Shown one piece after another: positions 1-11,200 of a DNA stretch of 64,000 nucleotides (position 1 is its first letter; each line of letters begins with the position of its first letter). The stretch spans positions 1-64,000 of the forward strand of contig BDSL01000065.1 in NCBI GenBank assembly GCA_003116995.1, given 5' to 3'. The position numbers were made by a program, and so were the translations under genes. The notes under the pieces are model-generated. The model made no database searches and was not told the DNA's origin. It worked only from the letters and a program-made list of their open reading frames with translations. This stretch comes from Yamagishiella unicocca (lineage: Eukaryota > Chlorophyta > Chlorophyceae > Chlamydomonadales > Volvocaceae).

Positions 1-1075
1 CACCAGGCCCCACCACCAGGCCCCCCCACCACCAGGCCCCACCACCAGGCCCCACCACCAGGCCCCACCACCACCACCAGGCCCCACCACCAAGCCCCAC
101 CACCACCACCAGGCCCCACCACCAGGCCCCACACCACCCCACCACCAGGCCCCCACCACCAAGGCCCCACCACCAGGCCCCACCACCAGGCCCCACCACC
201 ACCACCAGGCCCCACCACCAGGCCCCACCACCAGGCCCCACCACCACCACCAGGCCCCACCACCAGGCCCACCACCACCACCAGGCCCCACCACCAGGCC
301 CCACCACCACCAGGCCCCACCACCAGGCCCCACCACCACCCCACCACCAGGCCCCACCACCAGGCCCCACCACCACCACCAGGCCCCCACCACCAGGCCC
401 CACCACCAGGCCCCACCACCAGCCCCCCACCACCAGGCCCCCACCACCAAGCCCCACCACCACCACCAGGCCCCCACCACCAGGCCCCCACCACCAAGCC
501 CCACCACCACACCAGGCCCCACCACCAGGCCCCCACCACCAGGCCCCCCACCCCCCCCCCACCAGGCCCCACCACCCCACCAGGCCCCCCCCACCACCAG
601 GCCCCACCACCAGGCCCCCACCACCAGGCCCCCACCACCAGGCCCCCACCACCCCACCACCAGGCCCCCACCACCAGCCCCACCACCAGCCCCCCCCACC
701 ACCAGGCCCCACCACCACCCCACCACCAGGCCCCCACCACCAGGCCCCACCACCAGGCCCCACCACCAGGCCCCCACCAGGCCCCCCACCAGGCCCCACC
801 ACCCCACCACCAGGCCCCCCACCACCAAGCCCCCACCACCACCACCAGGCCCCCCACCACCCAAGCCCCACCACCCAGGCCCCACCACCAGGCCCCCACC
901 ACCAGGCCCCCACCACCAGGCCCCCACCACCAGGCCCCCCCACCAGGCCCCCCACCACCAGGCCCCCACCACCAGGCCCCACCACCAAGCCCCCACCACC
1001 AGGCCCCCACCACCAGGCCCCCACCAGGCCCCCCCCCCACCAGGCCCCCCCCACCAGGGCCCCCCCCCACCAGGC
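1..1075. repeat. C-rich minisatellite, CCACCACCAGGCCC-type units
   Basis: About 1 kb is made almost entirely of short units combining CCACCA with CCAGGCCC, in irregular order and with length changes in the C runs. No reading frame stays open in a gene-like way. It lies downstream (minus strand) of the last visible PHD exon, so it probably sits in an intron or 3' flank of that gene. Confidence 0.95.
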
Positions 1076-1259
1076 CCTAACGCACCGCGGACAGGCCCAG
1101 TCCAGCAGCCGCAGCTCCTCGTACTCCTGAGGACAGGTTGGGAGGCAGGGCGGCAGGGTGGCAGGGCGGCAGGTTCCTAGGCTGGGCGGGAGCCACTCAG
1201 CTGCTACACGTCGTTGGGCGCAGGTCTCTCCCCCCAGCGCGCTCTCACTCTACCGCTCC

Positions 1260-1490
1260 TGCTCCCCGTGGACCCCTCCCGCCTCTCTCCCCCCTCCCGC
1301 CCTCTCTCCCCCTCCCGCCCTCTCTCCCCCTCCCGCCTCTCTCTCCCCTCCCGCCTCTCTCTCCCCCTCCCGCCTCTCTCTTCCCCTCCCGCCTCTCTCT
1401 CCCCCTCCCGCCTCTCTCTTCCCCTCCCGCCTCTCTCTCCCCCTCCCGCCTCTCTCTCCCCCTCCCGCCTCTCTCCCCCTCCCGCTGTTT
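1260..1490. repeat. Polypyrimidine tandem repeat
   Basis: Tandem units of about 17-18 bases built on CTCTCTCCCCCTCCCGC. The plus strand is nearly pure pyrimidine. Reading frames here give only Ser/Pro/Leu or Arg/Glu/Gly repeats and are artefacts of composition. Confidence 0.9.
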
Positions 1491-1565
1491 CGGTGCTGAC
1501 CCACTCCCTCCATCTCCCTCTTCCCCTCCTGCGCACCCTCTCTTGCCCCCCCCCGCCGCTATCCT

Positions 1566-1670
1566 CAACCCAGTTTCTTTCGTATCCTCAACCCAGTTCT
1601 CCAGCATGCATCTCAAAACGTCTGTTCTAAACGGTTTTTTCTCGCATCCACGGGTCTTCCTATAAAGTCG
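1566..1670 (-). repeat. Intronic dispersed repeat, family 1, copy 1
   Basis: Contains CCAGCATGCATCTC, then TGTTCTAAACG and ATCCACGGGTCTTCC on the plus strand. It matches copies at 2271-2365 and 45299-45405. It starts shortly after the splice donor at 1713 of the minus-strand PHD gene. Confidence 0.85.
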
Positions 1671-1713
1671 AAGCCCCCCGCCGCTACTTCCTGCAACCCC
1701 CCGCAGTCCGCAC

Positions 1714-4700
1714 CATGTCGAGGCAGGTCAGGTGGTAGGCCCTCGGGCAGTAGTCGCACAGGCACAGCGGGGACAGCTCCTCGTGGAAGGTCTTGTGGCA
1801 GCGCGAGCAGGCGGCGGCGTTGCACACAAAGTGCTCCAGCCGCCGGAGGGGCAGCGGCTCGAAGCGGGAGTCGGGAGGGGCTGCCGGGCGAGGAGGCGTG
1901 TAGAGGCGGGCGGGGGTGCAAGGTGGGCAAGGCAGGAGGACGGACCGGCGTTTCTATGTGCGGGCGGCACCTCACGGGTGGGTGCGCTCACAAACGCAGG
2001 AAGTCTAAGCTCCTCCGCCCGACGTCAAGAGCCTCAACAACAGGAGGACGCACGTACGACTGCAGCCGTGGCCAAGCGGCCGGTACGGAAGCCTCATGGT
2101 GGGGCCAGGCGGCGTCCTCCTCCCCGCTGCCGGTGTGAGGGTCATCATTGAGGGTAATCACCTCCCTCTCCGGCAGCGCTGCACTGCCGCTGAGGTGACA
2201 TTCCCCCCCCCACACACACTCCGTGGATTCGCGGATTCTCTTATAAACCCCCCGCTAGACGACCTCCGAATTTAGTTTCCTAAATCAAGTCCTCCAGCAT
2301 GCATCTCGAAATGTCTGTCCTAAACGGTTGTCCTGTCGTGCACGGGTTTTCCTTGCAACCCCCCACTATACTGAGCCCTAACACGCACACATCCCATTCC
2401 GTCCGCTGCCTACCTGGCAAGCAGTGGGTGTCCTGCACCGCAGCCAGCAACGCCGGCTTCCGGCCCCTCCCCCTCCCGCCGCCGCCGCCAGCAGCCGCAC
2501 CGGGCTCCGGACCACTCCAGCCGCCCGCCCCACCACTCCCAGCCGCCGCCGCAGCGGCGGAAGAGACAGTAGCCGCGGCAGCGGCCGCACCCCGTCCCCG
2601 ACCACGTCCCCGACCACGCCCCCGGGCCGGCGGCGGCGGCGCAGCAGCGCCGCCACCGTACTGTGGACCGCCGCCGGCCGCCGCCGCCGCGGCGGCACCC
2701 TCTCCCGTCATGGCTCCGGAGCCGATGGGAAACCCAGCCGCCGCCAGCGCCGCCGCCGTGGCCCCGCCCGCCCCCCCGGGCAGCAGGTGCACGTTTTGCG
2801 CCAGAAGGGCCTGCGCCGCCGCCATTGCCGCGGACCCTGGCCCGGGGCCGGCACCGCCAGCGGCGGCCCTGGCGGCCAGCGCCGCCGCCAGCGCCGGATC
2901 CTGCAGGTTGAACCCAGCAGCCCGGAGCTGCTGCTGCAACAAGAGTGTCGCCGCCGAGGCTGTGGCGGCCGCGCCGGCAGGCGCGGCCGCTGCTCCCGCC
3001 GACGCGCCGCCGCCGCCCGGCGCCTCGCCTCCGTTGGCGGCGGCGGTGTAGTGTACCAAGGCCGCAGCGGCGGCGCCGTCGCCCGCTGCACCCGATGTCG
3101 CTGACGGGCGCCTGCCGTACGCTTCAAACCCGCCGCCTCGTCCGTCCGCGTCCGCCATGTCCACATCGCCGTTACCGCCCCTGGAGTGATGGGCACCTCC
3201 TGCGGCCTGTGCCCGGAGTGCGATGCCGTGTGTTGGTGGTTGGCAGCCTCTTGCTGAGGGGCGGTCCCAACCGTACCGTGACCCCCAACCAAGAGGCCCA
3301 AACCGACAGCAAGCTAGCATCCCCACCCAACCAGCTAGCCTCCCCACCCAACCAGCTAGCCTCCCCACCCAACCAGCTAGCATCCCCACCCAACCAGCTA
3401 GCCTCCCCACCCAACCAGCTAGCATCCCCACCCACCCATCCCCCCCGCTAGCAGCCAGATCGTTGCGATGTGGGGTGCTGTTCGCGGCTCCCCCGCCCCC
3501 TCCAGATCCCTCGACACGTCCCTCTGCGCCCCCCCGCCCCCCGCCAGGTTATCGGTCCTTTTATTGTTTACCCCCCGCAAGGTGCAACCGGATCCACCCG
3601 TGCCGCCATCGCCCGGTGTGCAGCAGCGAGCCAGCACTACAGCCGGCTACCATCCAGCGCCCTAGCCTCCGGCCCCACTGTGGCCCCCGCGCGATCATGA
3701 CACCGACCCGTGGGCCTGTGCAGCGGAGCGGACCCACCTGCTGCTGGTAGTGGTGCTGCTGCGAGTGCTGCTGCGCGAGCATCAAGACCCCAGCGCCGCC
3801 GCCGCCGCTGGCAGCCGCCGCCGCCCCCATCGGCTCCAGCTGCAGTACGGGCGCGTAGCCCCCGCTGCCGCCGCCGGCGTCGCCGCCGGGGCCCCGCCCC
3901 AGCTGCTCGGAGGCCTGTGTGGGTGGATTGGGCGGTGCACCGGGCTTAGCTAGGCAGCTCGGGCGGGGCCGCCAAGCTGGACAGCATCAAACCTCAAACA
4001 CGAATAAACAAACTCTTCTACAGCTACTGATGCCTCGCCTCCTTCGCCAGGTCACCATCGGTTTGGCGTCTACACCGCCCCAGCCCCACCTGCGTGGGTT
4101 TTCCTCTCACCCCCCACCTGCTTCTGGCGCTGCATATGGTGCTCCCGGATGACAGACTCCGCGCAGGCGCGCAGGTAGCTGTTGTACGACTGGCGGCTGC
4201 CGTACCAGAAGTGGCCGCCAAACTGCTGCTTGGCCTTGTCCGGGTCGATGTGTTTCGTGAGCTTGGCAACCACCTGCGGGGATGCGGCCGAGCAGGGCGC
4301 GGTGCAGCTCGAGTGTGAGGTAGGTGAGCAATCGAAACTGCGGGCAACCGGCTGCGTCTTCCCCCCGTCAGCCTCATCCACAACTCACAGCTGCGCGAGG
4401 GACTGACCCATGGGACGGTATGCCCTCATGGTCATCAGCCCCGCTTGGCGGGGTCCGCCGGAACGCGGCCCAAATGAGGTTCCCGCACCGCAGTACGGCA
4501 CACAACACAACCGTGTCCCCCGACCTAACCGCACCCCTGCCGTACCTCCCGCACGTCCACGTTCTGCACCCGCAGCAGCTCCCGCAGCTGGTCCGGCGGC
4601 ATGCCCGCCAGCGCCCCAAGGTTCTGAGCAAGCTGCACATCCCGGAGGGACCTGCGGCCGGCGAGGACGGGCGGAAGGAAGGAGGAAGGGTACGTGGTCA

Positions 4701-5216
4701 CTCACGCGTACCTATCCCCGATCATCCTTGGACCCTGACCCTCCCCGCGACCCCCCCCCCCATCACGGGTTTCCCTCGAACCCTCACGTGTCACTCCCCA
4801 CGCTACTCCCTGCCGGTTACACCCAGTCCTGCCCTCCCGCATCCATCGGCGGTCGCGGCAGGCAGCAACCCCCCCGACCCCCGTCATGCCCGGCACCGTT
4901 CCCACGCGCCCGCAATCCGCACCGGATGGACTTCTGCAGCACGTCCGCGTGGTGCATGGACGCCACCGGGCCCGACCCCGCCACCGAGCCGTCGTCCCCC
5001 AGCATCTCCAGCGGGTCGAAGAACGCCGGCAGGCTGCGCAGCTGCACCACCGCCGCACTCATCCCCGACTGCGGCTGGTGTGCCGTCAGCTGCACCGCCG
5101 CCACCACCAACGCCCGAGTCGCCGCGTCGTCTTCCTCGTCCGTACCGGCTGCTGCGGCGCCGCCGGCAGCGCCAGCGGATTGATGCTGCACCTGCTGCGC
5201 CTGCGCAGCTAGCAGA

Positions 5217-5281
<65 letters not shown>

Positions 5282-5297
5282 CTGTTGTTGCTGCTGT

Positions 5298-5341
<44 letters not shown>

Positions 5342-5629
5342 TTGTTGTTGCTGCTGCTGCTGTCGCTGCTGCTGCTGCTGCAGGTGGAGCACCTGCTGCA
5401 TGAGTGCGGAGTGCCGGCCGGCCGCAGTGTCCCCCGGGTGGAGCTGCAGCACCAGACCGGGCTGAGAGGCGGCGGCCGCGTACTGCGGCGCCTGCGCCCC
5501 ATGGGGGTGCTGCAGCTCCAGGGTGGGCATGGTGTGGTGGCCGCCCGCCTGGCCCTGCCCCGGCCCCCCCGCCTGAGAGCCGTCCAGCTGCAGGGTCAGC
5601 CCCTGCGCGCCCTGCGCCAGCAGGGTGCG
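1714..5629 (-). CDS. PHD-finger nuclear protein with polyQ tract (both ends incomplete)
   Basis: Probable chromatin-associated protein. Exons on the minus strand with matching phases: 5629-4923, 4651-4535, 4443-4389, 4273-4118, 3914-3738, about 3190-2414 (5' edge unresolved), 2178-2054 and about 1878-1714. The first exon carries a long polyglutamine run followed by an acidic, then helical segment. The 4273-4118 exon is compact and conserved-looking (QQFGGHFWYGSRQSYNSYLR). The 3190-2414 exon is Ala/Gly-rich with an AT-hook-like run of GRGRGR. The last visible exon encodes the first half of a PHD zinc finger: CSRC, then CDYC, PRAYH and LTC, matching C-x2-C-x(n)-C-x2-C-x4-H-x2-C. The final Cys pair would lie on an exon beyond the window. 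The start was not found; an open frame runs back to an ATG at 6091, but it crosses a tRNA-like element. The family was not recognised beyond the PHD finger. Confidence 0.72.
2271..2365 (-). repeat. Intronic dispersed repeat, family 1, copy 2
   Basis: Shares CCAGCATGCATCTC, TAAACGG and CACGGGT..TTCCT with the other copies and is somewhat diverged. It lies just after the splice donor at 2413 of the same minus-strand gene, in the same orientation to transcription. Confidence 0.85.
3301..3437. repeat. 21-bp minisatellite in intron
   Basis: About six tandem copies of a 21-bp unit containing CCAGCTAGC and CCCCACCCAA. It lies in the intron between the 3914-3738 exon and the Ala/Gly-rich exon of the PHD-finger gene. 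Confidence 0.93.
3546..3582 (+). repeat. Short dispersed repeat, family 2 (diverged copy)
   Basis: GTTATCGGTCCTTTTATTG followed by TTTACCCCCCGC. It resembles the reverse complement of the repeats at 46583-46620 and 53400-53438. It lies in an intron of the PHD-finger gene. Confidence 0.5.
5215..5385 (-). repeat. CAG/CAA repeat encoding polyglutamine
   Basis: About 55 successive CAG or CAA codons on the minus strand inside the first visible exon of the PHD-finger gene, interrupted once by an Arg codon. The mix of CAG and CAA would limit slippage. The plus-strand polyleucine frame is its shadow. Confidence 0.95.
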
Positions 5630-5639
5630 CTGCGAGGAG

Positions 5640-5705
5640 CACGGCGAGGACAGCGCAGCGCCGTTGGTTGGGAGGGCCAGAGGTTGTGGGTTCGAGTCCC
5701 CTAAC
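5640..5705 (+). other. tRNA-like (SINE-type) fragment with perfect B box
   Basis: GGTTCGAGTCC at 5689-5699 is an exact RNA polymerase III B-box match. AGCGCAGCGCCG about 35 bases upstream is a loose A-box candidate. I could not fold a full cloverleaf with acceptor stem, so it is more likely a tRNA-derived SINE remnant than a tRNA gene. It abuts the splice acceptor of the polyQ exon. Confidence 0.4.
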
Positions 5706-8261
5706 GAGCAGGAGCTGTCTGTCGGCCAGCATCGTGGGTGACGGGCAAGCAGGCGTGCGCCCCCGCACTTCACAGTCGGCTTTGAATCGTCGCCCCGTTG
5801 ACCACACGCATGCGTCCGTGTCGCGACATCACACATCCCGTGCAATACACAAGTGTAGTTCAGGTTAGGCCGCCTGATGAGGGGTAGGGGGCGTCGGGCC
5901 CGCTTTCCGCGACTGGTGGCCGTGCGTACACCCCACAGGATCATGGAGCTGCGGGTGGCGTCGAGCAATACCCACAGTACAGCCACATCATGCCATTGCT
6001 CAAGGAACTGGCCTAAGCAGAAAACCAACGTTGACCACAGGCCCAGCGTCAGCCTGCGCCCAGCCCTGCCAGCCCGACAACTGAAATTCATCCCCAGACC
6101 ACTACGCTTTCGGTAACAACCCTTAGCTAGAGTGCCTCCCGTGGATTTTCATAAAGCTGTAGGCCCTCTAATTTGGCGGCTCGAGCACATAACGTTTCCC
6201 AGAGTGCTGCATAGGCTCACCGGCTGCAAAGTGCCCATTCCATTGTTCTCCATGGCTCTCATAGCCTCATCGGAGGCCATTTCGGGGCTCCGCTACGTCC
6301 TGCGGCACCGCCCTGACGCGGAAACCTGCCCTGACAGGTGGTTGCCACGGGTTAAAGCCCCGTGGGCGCCAATCAAGTCGGGTTATGAAGGTAAATATTG
6401 TATCATTGCAGTACAGCTGGCTAAAGATTACTGAGACGGTGTGGAGCGAGACGAAAGTGAGCGATTGCTGTTCCGCGCCTTGGGGGCTCCGGTCCAACCG
6501 AACACAGGCCGTTCGGAAGCCTAAAACTTGCCTTTTCTCTGCCAGCTAGCCACCCCAGCGGAAGGCTCAAAGATGTCTTGGTTGGAAAGAGTCGTAAAGC
6601 GTGCAGGGCAGTCCCGCTGTCACGCGTTTATGCTCAGCAGCGACATCTAACTGTTTTTTCAAACATCATGGCCCGCCTTGTTAGCTCCTTGCAAGCCGCT
6701 TCAAGTTTGTCCAGTTCGCACGGGGCGGCGTCTGCGTTGGCCATCGCGCCTCCTCATCCGTACACGCGTACGGCGTAATTTGCAGAAGCTCTACGACCAC
6801 CAGTCCACAACAGCTTCAATCAACATTTACAATTTCTTCATTACTTCCATGTCGTTTGTGGATGCGTAAGTGCTTTATTCGTTTCGATCAGTATTCGCAA
6901 GAGCACAGCGTACGCCAGTGGAGCACAGTGGAAAGGCCGCGTGGGAGATATGCATGCTGTAAAATCAATATGGGCATCTGACAGGTCACCCGCCCAACCG
7001 GCTTTAACCTACTTAATTGTGGCAAATGAATCGAACCCAACCCGTCAGCTACCCGGCATCACCTGCCACTATTGCACCAGTACGGATACCATTGAGCATA
7101 TTGAAGCAGTTGGGCTGTGGCATAACGGAACGTAGCCAAGGCAACTTCAAATGCCCGTCGTGTGATGAATATGGTTTAAACCGGTGCTTCATGGAACGTG
7201 TAAGGCGCCACAAACTTTTCGAGGTTTAAAGAGTGTCGATATGAACTGCAGAGACTGTTGGGGGGCCTGTAGGCCAGACATTGGACAGGGGTGGGGACTG
7301 CCAAGCAGTAACGGACGCTACCCAACAGCAAAGCAGCGGCGTGCTGCTGATCACGATGTTGATGAAGCGAGCTGCAGGGTGCGTGGGGATGTCTTGCACC
7401 GGGCTCCTAAACAAGAGCTCAATCCTCAATCAAGCCCCCGCCTCAGCGTGTTTTCCGACCTACCCGTTTGTAGGGTTTGCCGGGCAAACAGAAAAAATGC
7501 CCGTGCACGCAAGCCCACAGACGCTGTTTCAGGAATGCTCAATGACGCCCCTGTGAGGCGGTAGGCGACGGCCCCCTTCCCTGAAGCATTTCCATGCCTG
7601 CGACAGCCGGTGACACATCTCAGGTGACAGCCGGTGACATCTCAGGTCACATAGGGTGACATCTGGGACATGCCATGCTAATGACGCATTGGGGTCCTTG
7701 TACAAAGACCCCAGCTCCCCAGTCCTGTTTCGCCAAGCATCTCCCCAGGCTTCCTGGACTCGGCCCGGATATAACCCACATGTCACACGTAACAACCCAC
7801 GCCTGTACAAGTGCAGAGGGCATCCCACCTGCACAAAGACCTGAGCTGAAAGTCACCCAATGCAGCGATTTTACGGTGGGGGGGGGCGCTTGTGTTAGGA
7901 ACTGGGATTTGGTACAAGTACACGACAGCTGGAAGACGGCTACTGCCCTCGTGGCCCCTCATGCGACCCATGCGACGAACCCCGACACACACAGCCACTG
8001 CGCATGCCTGCGCATCACCCTGTGTGGCGTTGCTCAGTTGCTCTTTCACGCCTCAGAGTGGCAGGGGGACTGGGTTTTGGCTTCAGCACGCAGGTTGCTG
8101 GCCGAGACCGAGAACGAAGGTTAATGGGATAGTTATCCAGCATCGGTAAGGTTGCGCTTATAGCACTATTGCATTTACCTTCTTTAGTTGCAATCCTTAC
8201 AATACTACAAGATAGCTGGTAGGCTTCGTTTTTGCGTCCCTCAGCTCAAGTCGCATACAAA
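5706..8261. other. Intergenic region between PHD gene and LEO1
   Basis: About 2.5 kb with lower GC than the flanking exons. Small open frames (for example 6132-6434) show no recognisable family, no codon bias like the neighbours and no consistent splice sites. The missing 5' exons of the PHD gene and the promoters of both divergent genes should lie here. Confidence 0.6.
7600..7665. repeat. Short tandem repeat with GGTGACA units
   Basis: Two and a half imperfect units of about 22-27 bases built on CAGCCGGTGACATCTCAGGT, in non-coding DNA upstream of LEO1. Confidence 0.75.
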
Positions 8262-11200
8262 ATGGCGAGTGACGATGAGGGCCAGAATATGAAGGATCTG
8301 TTTGGGAGTGATGACGACGACGAAGATGACTTTGGAAAGGGCAATATGCGCGGAACCGCGCGGAAAGGGGTTGACGACGACGGTGGAGATGACACGGGCC
8401 CAGCACCAGAGGACGGCTTGGAGGATGATCTCGATGACGGCGCAGGGCAAGGGACCAGAAGGCAGTTGCCAGCCTCAGAGGAACCCGAAGAGCAACCGGA
8501 GGAAGATGTGCGGGGCCGCTGGGACCGCAGGCGCAAGTATCCACCTGGCCACCGCCCGCTGGCCAGGACTGGAGCACCAATAGACTACGCGGCGCCGCTG
8601 CTGCCGGTACCACCGCCGCAGGGCGAGGTGTTCCTGCTGCGCGAAGCGCTTATCGGCGTCGAGCCTACGCCATTCAACCCGGAAACGTTTGCCGGCGAGG
8701 AGGAAATCTTTATTGACGAAAAGGGCGTCACAAAAATCAAACCTGTAGACGGGACAAAAATTCGGTGGCGCTATGCGCAGCACAAGGGTCCCGACGGGTC
8801 CGAGGAGATGGTGCCGGAGAGCAATGCCCGCTTCGTGCGCTGGTCCGACGGCAGTCTGCAGCTGATGCTGGGCGAGGAGGTGTTCGACGTGGTCACGGCG
8901 GACATCTCACAGCAGCGGGCGTACATGGTGGCGTATAGCGGCGTGGTGCAGGTGGGGTGCAGCGCAGCCCGGAGGGTGGCGGTGGGGGGCGTGAAAACCG
9001 TTGACACGAAAACGACAGGAGGTGCGACAGGGGGTGCGATTGCCGGTGGTTCGCGTCCGGAAGGGAAGGAGCCACCCAACTCTGGGGAGACGGAGAAGGA
9101 CACAGAGAGACGGATGGGGGTGGTTTGGGGGATACACTGTTAGGGGGTTCCTGCATACTGCTCTTGCTACAGAGAAAACACCAGTAATGATTAGGAGGGG
9201 CTGCGGGAAGGGACGCCTGGCGTGTGCCGCTGGGCCGGAGCTGCGGAGCCGATCTGGGTCGGGTCGGGTCGGGGGGTGTAGTCCGCGGAAACAAGCGGGT
9301 GAGGGGGCGCTCTCGGCTGCCTGTCCTTGGTCGACTGAGCCGCTATCCCGCCAGCTCCTGCCTGGTGTGCGGCGCTGCATGGCGCCAGACCTCACCACCG
9401 GTGCATGCGGCTGTCTGGGCGCCACAGCAGCAACTGAGTCCCCCCTCCCTGGCGCCTCGCACCTCGCACCTCGCACGTGGCAGCGGGCAGCGGGCTAAGG
9501 AAATGTTTAATCCAGCTGCTAGCGGAGGGCGCGAACCCACATGGTGGGGGGGGGGCTCGGAGGAGGGCAGGGTCCAACCCTGCGTACAGCATCAGAGGCT
9601 TCAAGCAGCAGCTGACGAAGCGGCATCACGGCCGGGACGCCGTCTTCCGGACGCCGCCATCACTGCCAGCTGACTGGGTTGGGAACCCGGAGGGGCGGGG
9701 TGGCTGGCCCGTGCGGAGGCTGCGGTGACCTTGCACCCATACGGCCTACCCGCGCCTTCCGACCGCTTCCCCCCTGCCCCCTCACCCCCCCGGCTAGGGC
9801 CAAGCCGCTCTGACCACCAAGATGGGCTTCCGTCTGGCCACCCTCAACAGCAAGCTGTACGCCAGGATGCGGGAGGAGGTGGACAAGCGGACCGTGAAGG
9901 TGGGGGGGAGGGGCCGGGGGGGGAGAGGGTTGGGGGGGGAGGAGGGTTGGGGGGGGGAAGGAGGGTTGGGGGGGGAGGAGGGTTGGGGGGGAGGATTGTT
10001 CAGGTGGGAGGAGCCAGGCGCAGCGATCAAGGAGGCAAAGGAACAGTGGCTGGTCGGGGGTGAGTGTGGGGCGGGAGGCCGCAGCGGTGTGTCCCCGGGT
10101 GTGTTGTGGTGGTGGTGCGCGCCGCTGGCAGAGTGCAGGGGAGCCGAAAGGGCCCGCTAGCGCCCGGGTGGGTCGCTCGCATGGACCTACCCCCCCCCCC
10201 CGCCGAGTGTGCTGCTCCCCCCCTGGGCCCCCCTTGCGGCTCCCTGGCTCCCGCGCTCGCCGCCCGCGCAGGTGAAGCGGGTGCAGCAGCACGTGGAGGC
10301 GCTCGACCCGGCCAAGGAGAAGGAGCGCAGGGCCCGGGAGACGGAGGAGGTGCTGCGGAACAGGTAGGGGGGCAGCAAGGAGGACGGGGTGCTGGCACAG
10401 GAGCAAGACGGGGTGCTGGCACAGGAGCAAGACGGGGTGCTGGCACAGGAGCAAGACGGGGTGCTGGCACAGGAGCACGAGGAAAAGGAACTAGCTGCAA
10501 AACTAGCTGGTTTGGACTGGGTGCGGTGGCAGGTCAGGGGGTGGGAAGCGGACTCCCCGTAGGGTAGTACGGCAGTGCGACACGGCAGGGCAGCAACGTG
10601 TTGAGGCGAAGGGGGGTCTCGATTCCATGTGTATGAGGGATGGGGGTGGGCCGCTGGCGGCATAAGGCCCTACCCACATGGGACCCAGTGGCCGGCAGCC
10701 CTAGGTCGTGTAGGTTGGGGTGTGCTTCACTCGAGGCCGGAGGGGGTGACGGCACCTGAGCCCCTGCCCCCGCCCCCACCCCTCCGGGGGTATATACATA
10801 TATATAAGTATCGCCAGTTAGTTTCTGCTCTCCCTTTCGTATGTCGTGTAACCGGGTCTTCTCGCCCCCCGCTACTGCAGGGCCCAGCTGGAGGCGAGGC
10901 AGCATCGCACCATGGCCCGATTCACGGGCGGCGGCGGCGGTGCGGGCCGGTCCCGAGGTCGTGCGCAGCTCAACACCCGCTTCCTGGAGGAGGAGGACGG
11001 CCTTGAGGTGCGGGGGGGGCTGCGGCGCCAGCTGCCCGCCGGCCTAGCCAGAATGCCAGCCGCACCCAAACCTCGTCGTGGCGGGCAAGGTCCCCCCACC
11101 CTGGCGGCGACGACCCCGCGCCTGACATTTGTCGTACGTTACCGTACGCTTGCAGGTCGGCGGCGACGACGCGTTCATCAACGACGCCGATGACGACGGT

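Noticed and set aside
1..1075. CRISPR-like array
   Set aside because: Units are contiguous, irregular and without unique spacers of constant length; it is a minisatellite in eukaryotic DNA.
1138..1665. Pro/Ser/Leu-rich open frame and its antisense Arg/Gly/Glu frames
   Set aside because: Produced by the polypyrimidine repeat; open in several frames at once.
4250..4331. Exon reading LTYLTLELHRALLGRIP in the PHD gene
   Set aside because: No donor is available after it, and the GTGAGT at 4388 with the CAG before 4273 gives a clean intron covering this stretch.
5216..5704. Polyleucine open frame on the plus strand
   Set aside because: Antisense of the polyQ tract. The minus frame continues into conserved-phase exons.
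5640..5705. Functional tRNA gene
   Set aside because: B box is perfect, but a complete cloverleaf and acceptor stem could not be formed.
6132..6434. 100-codon open frame as a gene
   Set aside because: No family motif, no splice context, different codon use from neighbours.
8952..9797. A missing LEO1 exon between exons 1 and 2
   Set aside because: Joining 8951 to 9798 gives an uninterrupted match in length and phase to the Leo1 core, so no further exon is needed.
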